A DNA stretch of 64,000 nucleotides, from assembly GCA_039978075.1 (NCBI GenBank), contig JBDWCA010000002.1, forward strand, positions 744,001-808,000. Direction: 5' to 3'. The DNA comes from Anderseniella sp039978075. GTDB lineage: Bacteria; Pseudomonadota; Alphaproteobacteria; Rhizobiales; Aestuariivirgaceae. Position 1 is the stretch's first letter; each line of letters starts with the position of its first letter. A model generated the notes under the pieces. It had not been told where the DNA came from, made no database searches, and saw only the letters and a list, made by a program, of their open reading frames with translations. Position numbers and translations under genes: made by a program. Shown piece by piece: positions 43,058 through 52,585 of the stretch.

Positions 43058-43777
43058 CTATTGGCTGAGAATTTTCTTCAAGTCGGGCAGGTCGGGTTTG
43101 GTTGCTGTCAAATCCAGCCCGTCCTGAATGTGCATCAGGTGCTGGCAGACAATATGTTCCGCCAGTGCCGCATCTCCTGCCTCAATGGCTCCAAGTATCT
43201 TTGCGTGTTCGCCGTCCGGACATGTCGATTTTCCGGAATCGCCAAAAAGACCAACAATCAGAGATGTTCGAGTTACCAGTTCACCGATCATTCTGGTCAG
43301 AACTGCATTTCCGCTGACGGACGCCAGCTTGACGTGAAACTCACCGGACAGGCGAATGATCTCGGCCCGTTCGGGGTTGCTGCGCGCTGTATCTTCCATC
43401 GCTATGTGTTTTCTCAGATCAGCAAGATCACTTTTGCTGATGACTGAGGTAACTACGCTGATCAGGCCGGGTTCTATCAGTTTGCGAGCCTCGAAAACGT
43501 CGTTCGCCTCCTTCGCATCTGGACAGGCGACGAATGCACCACGGTTGGCCTGAAGATCGATAATGCCCTGGCTGGCCAGCAACAAAAGTGCGCGGCGCAC
43601 ACGCATGCGTCCAACGCCGAAGCTCTCACACAATTGCGACTCGCTCAGCTTGGTTCTTGGAGCCAGGCGTTGCTCCATCACTGCTGTGTAGATGCGATCT
43701 ACAATGACCTGTTCGTCAGGATCTGAAGCAAACCGATGTATCAAGGCATATCCTCTGAGTCCAAAGTCCCGGGCCAA
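43058..43777 (-). CDS. GntR-family transcriptional regulator (FCD type)
   Basis: Up to 239 aa, starting at TTG 43777 or TTG 43744; no ATG is well placed. The winged HTH (RTKLSESQLCESFGVGRMRVRRALLLLASQGIIDLQANRGAFV) and FCD helical ligand domain (LRKHIAMEDTARSN, RLSGEFHVKLASVSGN, EHAKILGAIEAGDAALAEHIVCQHLMH) are complete. Divergent from the ABC transporter and preceded by four ATTGTTAAC-like boxes, it should control uptake according to substrate. Its stop abuts the kinase fragment. Confidence 0.92.
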   Translation of the reverse strand: MARDFGLRGYALIHRFASDPDEQVIVDRIYTAVMEQRLAPRTKLSESQLCESFGVGRMRVRRALLLLASQGIIDLQANRGAFVACPDAKEANDVFEARKLIEPGLISVVTSVISKSDLADLRKHIAMEDTARSNPERAEIIRLSGEFHVKLASVSGNAVLTRMIGELVTRTSLIVGLFGDSGKSTCPDGEHAKILGAIEAGDAALAEHIVCQHLMHIQDGLDLTATKPDLPDLKKILSQ

Positions 43778-43831
43778 CTAACTGTTTCTGAGAGGAATCG
43801 CTCGACCCGCTCCGCACCATAGCTCATGAGT

Positions 43832-43899
43832 ATTGTTAACGGAAACAAGAATATTGCTAACGTTGGATTCGAAAATTGTTGACGATCATTGTTAACAAT
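43832..43899. promoter_or_regulatory. GntR operator array, ATTG(T/C)T(A/G)AC boxes
   Basis: ATTGTTAAC at 43832, ATTGCTAAC at 43852, ATTGTTGAC at 43875 and ATTGTTAACAAT (a perfect palindrome) at 43888. They lie between the divergent GntR and transporter genes. Spacings are 20, 23 and 13 bases. The palindrome is the best core site. Confidence 0.65.
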
Positions 43900-43996
43900 C
43901 GTTTGATTAGGGAGGTACGAAACTTGGGAATCCTGATTTTCGATCGATTCTGGCGTGTGATCCGCCGGACAAGTAGAAACACTATGGGAGGTGAAC

Positions 43997-45181
43997 ATGA
44001 AACGCAGAGAATTGTTCAAGACAACACTGGCGGCCGTGGCACTGACAGCTTTGTCGTCGGTTGCTATGGCTGATAACCAGGTTCTGAAAATCGGGTTTGT
44101 CGGTGTAACCAGTGGGCCGGCGGCAGCCTGGGGCATATCCAACCAGCGCTCGATGGAAACCCGCGCGGCCTGGATCAACGAAACCGGCGGTTATACCATC
44201 GGCGGAACCACCTATGACATCGAGATTGTCTCGTTCGACGATCAGAAAGACCCCAAGCGGGCAATCGCGGGCATGGAAAAGATGGCCCAGGCTGGAATTC
44301 ACTATGTGGTCGGGCCGAATGTGGATGACGGGGCCGCCGCCGTGCGCCCGGTCGCGGAAAAAAACGGAATCATGTATTTTCCCTATGCTTTCCCCAAGTC
44401 GCTCTACACGGCACCCGCGTCCAATGCCATTCTGGGCATGATCGCCAACTACCAATCCGGTCCGGCGATCTACAAACACCTGATGGAAAACAACGGCGTA
44501 AAGACCGTGGCCTTTGTTGCGGCCAACGAATCGGACCCGCTGAGCCAGCGTGACGGTGGTGTTGCGGCCGCCAAGGCTCTGGGGCTGGACGTTGTGTCGG
44601 ACAGCGTGACCTACCAGGTGGATACCACCGACTTCACTCCGGTGCTGACCCCGGTCATGCGCACCAAACCTGATCTGCTGGTCCTGTCCGGTGTGGCCCC
44701 GGCCAACGCACCGCAATTGATCCGCTCGGCGCGCGAACTCGGGTTTACCGGTCTGATTTCCACCGAAACTGCCCAGGACGCCGGTGTTCTGGCCGAAGGC
44801 GCGGGAGACCTGGCCAACGGATTCATTTCGGTCGGTGGCGCATCCACACCCGAACTGGCTTCGGACATGATGGTGGAATTTGTCGACCGCTACACCAAGA
44901 TGTTCGGCGAGTACAATGACGAGTCCAACACCAAGGTTTACGCGCTTGAGTACATTCTTGAAACGATCAAGGCCAACCCGGCGGCAATGAAGGACGTCGA
45001 GGCGTTCAAGACGACGATGGACACGTTCGAAGCACCGAACCCCTACATGAAGGGCGATGCCAAGTTGACATATGTCGGTTCAACTTCATTCGGGCAAAAG
45101 CGTCAGGTTTCCGTGCCGCTGGTGGTGAACGTTTATCAGGACGGCAAATTCGAAACCATGTTCGTGGCGCAGGTCGACTGA
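43997..45181 (+). CDS. periplasmic branched-chain-amino-acid-type substrate-binding protein
   Basis: 394 aa from an ATG with GGGAGGTG upstream. A Tat/Sec-like signal (MKRRELFKTTLAAVALTALSSVAMA) leads a Peripla_BP_6 domain (LKIGFVGVTSGPAAAWGISN, YVVGPNVDDGAAAVRPV). This is the LivJ-like solute receptor of the ABC system. The substrate is unknown; amino acids, urea, amides and aromatic acids are known for the family. Confidence 0.92.
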   Translation: MKRRELFKTTLAAVALTALSSVAMADNQVLKIGFVGVTSGPAAAWGISNQRSMETRAAWINETGGYTIGGTTYDIEIVSFDDQKDPKRAIAGMEKMAQAGIHYVVGPNVDDGAAAVRPVAEKNGIMYFPYAFPKSLYTAPASNAILGMIANYQSGPAIYKHLMENNGVKTVAFVAANESDPLSQRDGGVAAAKALGLDVVSDSVTYQVDTTDFTPVLTPVMRTKPDLLVLSGVAPANAPQLIRSARELGFTGLISTETAQDAGVLAEGAGDLANGFISVGGASTPELASDMMVEFVDRYTKMFGEYNDESNTKVYALEYILETIKANPAAMKDVEAFKTTMDTFEAPNPYMKGDAKLTYVGSTSFGQKRQVSVPLVVNVYQDGKFETMFVAQVD

Positions 45182-45211
45182 TCCCGATTTCCTTGGCTGC
45201 AACAAGGTCAC

Positions 45212-45233
45212 CCCCGGGCTAGCCGGCCCGGGG
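45212..45233. promoter_or_regulatory. GC-rich hairpin between binding protein and permease genes
   Basis: Stem CCCCGGGC/GCCCGGGG with a 6-base loop, 30 bases after the binding-protein stop and no T-run. Such intercistronic hairpins usually stabilise the upstream mRNA so that more receptor than permease is made. Confidence 0.55.
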
Positions 45234-45253
45234 TTCACAAAAAAGGCTGTCCA

Positions 45254-46123
45254 ATGGAACAGATATTGGCCAATGGCGTCTATCTGGGTGCCCAGTATGC
45301 GATGATCGCACTTGGGCTGACCCTGATATTTGCCCTGATGAACGTGCTCAATTTTGCCCACGGGCAAATGTATGTGATCGGCGGGTTCATCACTTACACG
45401 TTTTACGGACAGCTTGGGATTCCGTTTGTACTGGCGTTGCTGGCATCCTGCGTAACACTGGCAGTCCTGGGCGCACTGATAGAAAAATTCCTGTTCGGGC
45501 CGGTGATCAAAGGGTCGGCGCGCGAAGAGAGCACTATGCTCCTTGCAGCCGGAATCGCCTTCCTGCTGGATGCTGTCATCCTGCTGGTATTTGGCGAAAA
45601 ACAGCGCGGCGTACCGAAAATTGTTAATGGGGTGTTCAACTGGGACTGGCGCATCATCATGCCGTATGACCGGATACTGGTGGCCGTACTGGCGATCCTG
45701 TCGGTCGTGGCATTCATTTCTTTCATGCAGTACAGCAAGACCGGCCGTGCCCTGCGGGCACTCGCACAGGACCGCGTGGCGGCCCAGTTGATGGGCGTCA
45801 ATGTGGACCGTTATTCCATGATCGGCTTTGCCATGGGGGCTATGCTGGCAGGCCTGGTCGGTGGGCTGCTTGTGACAATTACCGGTGTCAATCTGGGTAT
45901 GGGGGGCCCGACTTCGATCAAGGCGTTTATGATGGTGATGATCGGAGGGGCGGGCGTGATATCCGGCGCCATCGCCGGGGGCATCATCCTTGGCTTCATG
46001 GAGGCAGCCGGACTTGTTCTGCTGGCGTCGTATGGAGACGTCACCTATCTGGTGATCTTCGTTTCGCTGATGATCTTTCTTGCAATCCGGCCGAATGGCC
46101 TGATGGGCAAACCATGGGGTTAG
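45254..46123 (+). CDS. branched-chain-amino-acid-type ABC permease (LivH-like)
   Basis: 289 aa, about eight TM segments. It has the LivH start (ILANGVYLGAQYAMIALGLTLIFALMNVLNFAHGQMYVIGG) and the GRALRALAQDRVAAQLMGVNVDR cytoplasmic coupling loop that meets the ATPases. It is the first of four component genes downstream of the receptor. Confidence 0.95.
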   Translation: MEQILANGVYLGAQYAMIALGLTLIFALMNVLNFAHGQMYVIGGFITYTFYGQLGIPFVLALLASCVTLAVLGALIEKFLFGPVIKGSAREESTMLLAAGIAFLLDAVILLVFGEKQRGVPKIVNGVFNWDWRIIMPYDRILVAVLAILSVVAFISFMQYSKTGRALRALAQDRVAAQLMGVNVDRYSMIGFAMGAMLAGLVGGLLVTITGVNLGMGGPTSIKAFMMVMIGGAGVISGAIAGGIILGFMEAAGLVLLASYGDVTYLVIFVSLMIFLAIRPNGLMGKPWG

Positions 46124-46127
46124 CGAC

Positions 46128-47114
46128 ATGAACAGCCTAAGCTCCAGACAAATCACAGGTGTCGCCATATTCCTTTTGGCAATATTCGTGGCGGTGCCGG
46201 TTCTGATCTCGGTCACCGGTCGATGGGACTTCTATTTCACCCTGACATCGGTTGCCTTGCTGGCTATCGCCAGTGGTGGCGTATGGCTGACATTCTACAT
46301 CGGCCGCATCCATATCGGACAGGGCGCATTCGCGCTTGTAGGCGCCTATGTTTCGGCCATTCTTGTAACCAAGGCAGAGGTTTCGTTCTGGATTTCCCTG
46401 CCCGTTGCGGGCCTGATTGCAGCCGGAATCGGCATCCTGATCGGCTTGCCTATCCTGCGGCTGCGAGGCGTCTATTTTGCCATGATCACGCTGGTGTTGA
46501 CCCAGGTCGCCACGTTAAGCGCTCTTGCCTTGCCCATTACCAATGGCGCCCGCGGCATCACCTCGATACCGCTGCCAGGGGCTGTTTCGATCTTTGGGCT
46601 TACGCTCATCCCCGATTTTGGCGCACTGGAAAGCCCGAAGCTGGCCTTCTACTATACCGCCTGCATCCTGATGGTGATCGTTTTCGCCGCCATGTACAGG
46701 TTGGTGAATACGCGGCTGGGGCATCTGTGCCGCTCGATGCAACAGAACGAGGAACTGGCCTCGTCCATTGGCGTCAACATCGCCTATATCCGCATCATCA
46801 TTTTTGCCATCGCGTCGTTCTTCGGCGGTATCGGTGGGGCGATGTTCGGCTCCATCGCGCAATCGGTCTACCCGTCCACTTTCGTGGTCACGGATTCAAT
46901 CAACTTCATGCTCAACACCTTCCTTGGCGGCCTGGGCTATGTGTTTGGCCCGATGCTCGGCACGCTGGTTCTGTATTTCGGCTGGGACTTGCTGTTTACG
47001 TTTGGCAAGTATCAGTTGCTGATCTACTCCGCCGCCATGATCCTGCTGATCCGGTTTTTGCCAAACGGTCTGCTGAGCATCCGTTTCAAAATGCCGACGG
47101 GGGGTGAGAAATGA
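46128..47114 (+). CDS. branched-chain-amino-acid-type ABC permease (LivM-like)
   Basis: 328 aa, about nine or ten TM segments, with GGVWLTFYIGRIHIGQGAFALVGAY and RLGHLCRSMQQNEELASSIGVN (coupling loop). It pairs with the LivH-like protein. Stop overlaps the LivG-like start. Confidence 0.95.
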   Translation: MNSLSSRQITGVAIFLLAIFVAVPVLISVTGRWDFYFTLTSVALLAIASGGVWLTFYIGRIHIGQGAFALVGAYVSAILVTKAEVSFWISLPVAGLIAAGIGILIGLPILRLRGVYFAMITLVLTQVATLSALALPITNGARGITSIPLPGAVSIFGLTLIPDFGALESPKLAFYYTACILMVIVFAAMYRLVNTRLGHLCRSMQQNEELASSIGVNIAYIRIIIFAIASFFGGIGGAMFGSIAQSVYPSTFVVTDSINFMLNTFLGGLGYVFGPMLGTLVLYFGWDLLFTFGKYQLLIYSAAMILLIRFLPNGLLSIRFKMPTGGEK

Positions 47115-47890
47115 ACCCCATACTGGAAGTCAACAACGTCACCAAAAAATTCGGCGGCCTCACGGCCAACAACAATATCAATTTCAACGTGGCCGAGCAT
47201 GAAATTCTGTCTGTGATCGGTCCCAACGGCGCAGGCAAATCTACGCTGTTCAAGATGATTTCCTCGTTTCTTCGTACAACCTCGGGCGAGGTGCTGTTCA
47301 AGGGTGAGCGTATATCAAACCTGCGGCCGCACGTTGTGGCCCGAAAGGGCGTTGTGCGCACGTTTCAGGAGACCACGATTTTCAAGAGCATGACGGTGCG
47401 GGAAAGCATTATCGTGTCCCAGCATTTACGTGCAAAGGCAACGCTCGCCGGGTACTTCTTGGGCTCCAGAACCGCCAGAGAGGATATCCGGACATTCGGC
47501 AGAAATGCCGATGAGATCATTGATTTTCTGGAGTTGGGAGATATTCGCCATGAACTGGCCCATAACCTGCCCCAGGGCCACCTGCGCGCTCTTGGTGTCG
47601 CCATCGGGCTGGCCACTGATCCCAAGGTGCTGCTGCTGGACGAACCGTTTGCGGGCATGAACCACGACGAAACCATGAATATGGTGCGTTTGGTCAAATC
47701 TGTGCGCGACCGAGGGGTTACAGTCTTGCTGGTCGAGCATGACATGGCTGCAGTGATGTCAATCTCCGACCGGATTATCGTCCTCAATTTCGGCGAGATG
47801 ATTGCCGAAGGAACCCCGGTGGAAATCCAGAACAACGACAAAGTCATCGAGGCCTATCTGGGCAGCGAAGATGATGCAATCGGGATGTAG
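47111..47890 (+). CDS. ABC ATPase (LivG-like)
   Basis: 259 aa with Walker A GPNGAGKST, Walker B VLLLDEPFAG and a His switch (VEHD). The family signature, usually LSGGQ or LSYGQ, is LPQGH here (LPQGHLRALGVAIGLA), an uncommon variant. It should still hydrolyse ATP. Confidence 0.95.
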   Translation: MNPILEVNNVTKKFGGLTANNNINFNVAEHEILSVIGPNGAGKSTLFKMISSFLRTTSGEVLFKGERISNLRPHVVARKGVVRTFQETTIFKSMTVRESIIVSQHLRAKATLAGYFLGSRTAREDIRTFGRNADEIIDFLELGDIRHELAHNLPQGHLRALGVAIGLATDPKVLLLDEPFAGMNHDETMNMVRLVKSVRDRGVTVLLVEHDMAAVMSISDRIIVLNFGEMIAEGTPVEIQNNDKVIEAYLGSEDDAIGM

Positions 47891-47893
47891 GCC

Positions 47894-48616
47894 ATGAGCG
47901 ATATGTTGGAATTTAATGATGTCGAGCTCTACTACGATCATGTCTACGCGCTGCGCGGCGTTACGATAAATCTGCAAGAGGGCGAAACCGTCGCACTGAT
48001 CGGTGCAAACGGTGCCGGCAAGTCTTCCATCCTGAAAGCGATCACCGGGTTGGCAAGGCCGGGCAAGGGCTCGATCCATTTCATGGGTGAGCAGATCGAC
48101 GGCCTGCCTGCTTCTGACATTGTAAACAGGGGCATCACCATGGTTCCCGAAGGGCGCCGTGTATTTCCATACATGTCGGTCAAGGACAACCTGATGATGG
48201 GCGCATTCTCCCGGTCGGACAAAACCGAGATCAGCCAGTCACTGGACGGCGTTCTTGAACGGTTTCCGCGACTCAAGGAACGATATTCGCAAGCTGCAGG
48301 AACCTTGTCGGGCGGCGAACAGCAGATGCTGGTGATAGGGCGCGCCTTGATGGCCCGGCCAAAGCTTTTGCTGCTGGATGAACCATCGCTGGGGATCGCT
48401 CCCAAACTGGTGCAGGACATTGCCCGATCGATCGTGGCAATCAATCGGGACGAGGGTGTTTCAGTGCTGCTGGTCGAGCAGAATTCCAGAATGGCACTTA
48501 GCATTTCCAATCGGGCCTATGCACTGACAACCGGTAATGTGGCCATATCAGGCGCGTCCAAAGACCTGCTGCACGATGACCGGATCAAGGCGGCATATTT
48601 GGGCGGGGAGGTGTGA
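47894..48616 (+). CDS. ABC ATPase (LivF-like)
   Basis: 240 aa with Walker A GANGAGKSS, canonical LSGGEQQML signature, Walker B LLLDEPSLG and MVPEGRRVFPYMSVKDNL, the LivF mark. Starts four bases after the LivG-like stop. Confidence 0.95.
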   Translation: MSDMLEFNDVELYYDHVYALRGVTINLQEGETVALIGANGAGKSSILKAITGLARPGKGSIHFMGEQIDGLPASDIVNRGITMVPEGRRVFPYMSVKDNLMMGAFSRSDKTEISQSLDGVLERFPRLKERYSQAAGTLSGGEQQMLVIGRALMARPKLLLLDEPSLGIAPKLVQDIARSIVAINRDEGVSVLLVEQNSRMALSISNRAYALTTGNVAISGASKDLLHDDRIKAAYLGGEV

Positions 48617-48624
48617 GACAGCTC

Positions 48625-49350
48625 ATGAAAATTCTTGTTGTTAATCCAAATACCACAGCGTCGATGACGGGGAAAATCGCTATCGCGGCCCGGGCGGTGG
48701 CCCGGCCGGATACGCAGATTATTGCCGCTAACTCTCAAAATGGCCCTGCCAGTATCCAAGGCTATCTCGATGTAGCAGAGTGCATTCCGGGGTTGATTAC
48801 CGAAATAAAACTGCACCCGGAAGTCGATGGCATCGTCATCGCCTGTTTTGATGACACGGGCCTGGACGCTGTACGCTGCCTGGTTGATGTGCCGGTGATC
48901 GGCATTGGCGAGGCAGCCTACCACGCCGCCAGTATGATTGCCGCGAGATTCAGTGTCATCACAACACTGTCGCGGTCCGTATCAGGGCTCGAGACCAATC
49001 TGACCAGGTACGGGCTGGCATCGCGATGCGCTAAGGTGCGAGCAACCGACATACCTGTTCTGCAGCTTGAAAGTGGAGACGCCGCGACTATCGACAAGAT
49101 CCGTCAGGAAATAAGGTCGGCGATCAACGAGGACAAAGCCGAGGCAATTGTTCTTGGCTGCGCCGGTATGACCGATTTGATGGATCAGCTGGCAAAAGAG
49201 TTTGGCGTGCCGGTCGTGGATGGCGTCGCCTGTGCGGTTACCCTGATGGAAGCGCTGGTTGCCGTCGGTCTGAAAACATCAAAATTGGGGACATATGCTT
49301 CACCGGAGTTCGTTTTATCAGATGATCAAAACTCAAGTTTTGCTATCTGA
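48625..49350 (+). CDS. Asp/Glu/hydantoin racemase family protein
   Basis: 241 aa from ATG 48625 (a GTG at 48613 is in frame and overlaps the LivF-like stop). Two Cys in equivalent halves, IACFDDTG (about 75) and LGCAGM (about 180), are the catalytic pair; the start KILVVNPNTTASMT is that of hydantoin and Asp/Glu racemases. It probably racemises the compound imported by the ABC system, a hydantoin or amino-acid derivative, by inference. Confidence 0.88.
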   Translation: MKILVVNPNTTASMTGKIAIAARAVARPDTQIIAANSQNGPASIQGYLDVAECIPGLITEIKLHPEVDGIVIACFDDTGLDAVRCLVDVPVIGIGEAAYHAASMIAARFSVITTLSRSVSGLETNLTRYGLASRCAKVRATDIPVLQLESGDAATIDKIRQEIRSAINEDKAEAIVLGCAGMTDLMDQLAKEFGVPVVDGVACAVTLMEALVAVGLKTSKLGTYASPEFVLSDDQNSSFAI

Positions 49351-49526
49351 TTGGTTGATGCAGCTTCGCAATGTTGTGATCGCGAACACTCAAGCTGGTG
49401 CGGCATTCCTGCCTTCATCGCCACAATCGTCCTGCTTTGGCTCATGATCACAAGGCCCGCTATCGGCTATTGATCTGGTGATTTTCAAGGTCGCCGGCAG
49501 GTTACGGGTGCCCGCAATGGTCCGGT

Positions 49527-52223
49527 TCAGCTCGCCAGCACCCGCGTGGTGGGAAATGTGATGTCGATGCGCGTCCCCTTGCGGGCTTCGCTGGAAATCG
49601 CGAACGATGCCCGGTTGGCCTCGACCAGCGCCTTGGTGAGCGGCAATCCGAGGCCGGTTCCCTGAACGTCTGCCCGGCCGGCCTGTTCGACCCGGCGGAA
49701 CGGCTCAAGTGCTGTACTCAGTTGTTCCTCGTCCATGCCGACACCTGTGTCTGTGACAGACAGCAGAAGCTCCCCGGTCTCAATCGCCTTGGCGGTGATG
49801 ATCACCTGCCCGCCGGGGTCGGTAAACTTGATCGCGTTTGAGGCCAGGTTCAGCAACACCTGCTTGATCGACCGTATGTCAGCCACGACCTGGGGCAGGT
49901 TGGGGGCGACCGACTTGCGCAATACGACACGGGCCCCGGTTGCCTCGTCCTGCATCAGTTTTATGCAGGCATCAATCGACTGGCCCAGGTCAACTGAGGT
50001 GAAATTCAGCTCCAGCTTTCCGGCTTCGACCTTGGACAGGTCCAGCAGATCATTGACCAGCGACAAGAGATACTCGCCCGATGTGTGGATATCGTTGGCA
50101 TAGCCTTCATAGCGTTCAGAGCCCAGTTTGCCGAACTGGGCGTTGCGCATGATATCGGAAAATCCCAAAATGGCATTCAGCGGCGTGCGCAGTTCATGGC
50201 TGATACGGGCCAGGAATTCAGACTTCTGCCGGCTTGTGTGTTCCGCCTTGTCACGAGACTCGCGCAATTCCGCTTCGGTCTTTTTCCATTGGGTAATGTC
50301 ACGCATTACCGCGCAATAGGTCGATGCTGGTATGCCCTGCATGGGGGCATTGATCTTGCTCATGGTAATGAAAATCGGCACATCGCCGCCATCATTGACG
50401 TTGGCCATGATTTCCCGGCCGCCATTGAACAGCATGGACAGCCCGCTGTCGCCAAGTGCGGCCAGATAGTCGCGCACCACCTTGGCGCTCGGTTTGTCCA
50501 TCAGGCCGGCAAGTGGCTTGTCGATGACACTGGCGGCATGGACCCCAAACAGGGCTTCCGCACCGGCACTGATGTGGGTGATGCTGCCATCATCGGCCAG
50601 GAACACGATCCCGTCCGTGGCCGTGTCCAGAATTGACATCAGCACCGAGGTGCTGACGGCTGGTTGCGGGCCTGCCGGTGCCTCCGGCTGTGATGCTTTT
50701 GAAACGGTGGCGACCGGTTCGGCCGGTTCGGCAGTTGCATCGGCTGACGCCGGTGGAAGATGTGTGGCCGAGACGGCCTTGGGTGCATCACTGTCTTGCG
50801 AAGGTGTATTGTCGGGCTTTGCAGCCTCGCTGCGGGTAACCGGCACTGCAACCGGTGTATCTGGCTTCGGGCTGTCTGTTTCAGCCAGGATCGCCATCGG
50901 CATGGCTCCGTCATTCCAGGGGAATGTCGATTTTTCCACAGTGAACCCGATCTCGTCTCCATGTTGCCGCTTGAGCGTGACAGAGCCTTGCTTGCTTGCC
51001 AGCGCGCCCAGGGCCGCAGCGATGTCATGACGCCTCACCAGGTCATTTTCACCGGCGTAACCCAGAGCCGTAGCGGTTGCCTGATTGGCATAGACGATCT
51101 TGCCGGCGCGATACAGAACGATTGCCTTGGGAATGTCCGACAGTGCCTTGCGCACGATTTCAGCCACGCCAAATCCGGCGGCTTTTGCAGCTGGTGTGAT
51201 GGTCTGGGCCGCAGGCCTTGGCGATGCTGCGGGCGAGCTCGCATGTGCCGGGCTCTGTTCAGGTGCGGCATCTGGTGCTGCAGTCTGAAGCGGTGCTTTT
51301 GCAGGCGCTGTTTTTGTTGACGCCTGAGCGGTTGCGGCTTCAACCGCCTGCCGCAGATCCGACACTGAATCCGGCTGCGGCTGCGGGCTGTGGCTGACTG
51401 CTGCCGGTGAAGGGACAGGCATGCCGGTTGCCGGCAATGCGCGCTCCAGGGCACGCCGGTCCGTCACATCCTCCAGTATCAGCGAAAAACCGCCCGCGGA
51501 ACCGTCCGGCAAGGTGATCAGCTTTGCCGTTACCCTGATTTCGCGATCCCCGAACCCTGTGGCCATTGTGGCAATCGAGCTGGCAACGCCGGCGCGGCGC
51601 GCCCGGTCAAGGATCTTGGTCGAAAAGTCTTGCGCGCAGATGTCTGCTAGTAAGGCAGGGGTGGTCTGTGCGAACAGGCTGCGGGCCATCGCATTGGCAT
51701 AATTGATCGCGCCGTCATCATCACAAATCATGGTCGCGACAGGCAGCGTTTCCAGCACCGAGTTTGCGTGCCCTGCATCTTCTGTCTCAGATGTAGCACC
51801 TGACGGCGGTGTTTCGGCAACCATCAGCAACCCGTTGCGCCCGTCAGCCAGTGGATGAACATGCAAAGTTACGCTGAACGGTGCATCGCTGAGCGCTGAC
51901 GCAAAACTCACCATTTCCTGCCAGCTTTCGCCGATCTTAGCAGTTTTGGCCAGGTCAGATACCCGGCCCGCGCCAGGGTCTGTTTCGTCGAACGGCATGT
52001 CGATAAGATCAAACAGGCTTTCGCAGCCGAAAACCGACAGACCCGCGGCATTGGCCCAGACAATACGCAGCCGCGCGCCGTCCCACAGCCATGCAGGCGT
52101 GGCAGCGGTGTTCAGCTCATCAAGCGATGGCGCGGTCTCTACACTCAAAACAACTCCCCAAGGCCGGTCTGGCTTGCCCAAAAACGAGAGCAGAAATTCT
52201 TGCCCTTGCCTCACCCGCTGCAT
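49527..52223 (-). CDS. PAS-domain sensor histidine kinase, cytoplasmic
   Basis: Up to 898 aa, no TM segments. Three or four PAS-like regions occur (about 30-130, 150-270, 360-430 and 530-640), joined by Pro/Ala-rich linkers (about 275-350 and 450-520). The HisKA box is ISHELRTPLNAILGFSDIM (His about 675), then HATPase with LNLASNAIKFTDPGG, DTGVGMDEE and GTGLGLPL. A separate response regulator is needed; none is adjacent. A near-exact 3' fragment lies at 42680. The start codon is not certain. Confidence 0.9.
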   Translation of the reverse strand: MQRVRQGQEFLLSFLGKPDRPWGVVLSVETAPSLDELNTAATPAWLWDGARLRIVWANAAGLSVFGCESLFDLIDMPFDETDPGAGRVSDLAKTAKIGESWQEMVSFASALSDAPFSVTLHVHPLADGRNGLLMVAETPPSGATSETEDAGHANSVLETLPVATMICDDDGAINYANAMARSLFAQTTPALLADICAQDFSTKILDRARRAGVASSIATMATGFGDREIRVTAKLITLPDGSAGGFSLILEDVTDRRALERALPATGMPVPSPAAVSHSPQPQPDSVSDLRQAVEAATAQASTKTAPAKAPLQTAAPDAAPEQSPAHASSPAASPRPAAQTITPAAKAAGFGVAEIVRKALSDIPKAIVLYRAGKIVYANQATATALGYAGENDLVRRHDIAAALGALASKQGSVTLKRQHGDEIGFTVEKSTFPWNDGAMPMAILAETDSPKPDTPVAVPVTRSEAAKPDNTPSQDSDAPKAVSATHLPPASADATAEPAEPVATVSKASQPEAPAGPQPAVSTSVLMSILDTATDGIVFLADDGSITHISAGAEALFGVHAASVIDKPLAGLMDKPSAKVVRDYLAALGDSGLSMLFNGGREIMANVNDGGDVPIFITMSKINAPMQGIPASTYCAVMRDITQWKKTEAELRESRDKAEHTSRQKSEFLARISHELRTPLNAILGFSDIMRNAQFGKLGSERYEGYANDIHTSGEYLLSLVNDLLDLSKVEAGKLELNFTSVDLGQSIDACIKLMQDEATGARVVLRKSVAPNLPQVVADIRSIKQVLLNLASNAIKFTDPGGQVIITAKAIETGELLLSVTDTGVGMDEEQLSTALEPFRRVEQAGRADVQGTGLGLPLTKALVEANRASFAISSEARKGTRIDITFPTTRVLAS

Positions 52224-52423
52224 CCGGGGCGCAGTTTAAGCCGGTTTTACGGGCGGCGTCCATGACTTCTTGATGTGGTTGCGACTCTTGGCATAGCTAA
52301 GTGGTTAACCCGGGCATTGCCAGCCCTGGAGGCCGCTTTTCTGAGACCGTTGCGGTCTTTGCCTTTGGACTTGCAAAACGTCGGTCTTCGGCATAGTTTG
52401 CGCCCCGCTGAACGAGTTCTTGT

Positions 52424-52500
52424 GCAGGCGTAGCTCAGTTGGTTAGAGCGCCGGATTGTGGATCCGGAGGCCGTTGGTTCAAACCCATCCGCCTGTACCA
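52424..52500 (+). tRNA. tRNA-His (GTG)
   Basis: 77 bases with encoded CCA; anticodon loop TTGTGGA gives GTG. Acceptor GCAGGCG/CGCCTGT: the first pair is G1:U72, the discriminator is A73, and the base before position 1 is T, so the usual G-1 is absent. This is the unusual alphaproteobacterial tRNA-His form. Confidence 0.96.
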
Positions 52501-52585
52501 TCTCGTTTTCGGAATTCCATCAGGCAGGTTGTCGTTTTGTTGCGCAGATTCGTAGCATGTGGACTCACGCGCAGAACCGACATAG

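Noticed and set aside
45086..46216. 376-aa frame on the minus strand opposite the binding-protein and LivH-like genes
   Set aside because: It lies wholly antisense to well-supported transporter genes and has a His/Gln-rich shadow composition.
46223..47107. 294-aa plus-strand frame inside the LivM-like gene
   Set aside because: Out-of-frame shadow of a GC-rich membrane protein gene; Arg/His-rich with no motif.
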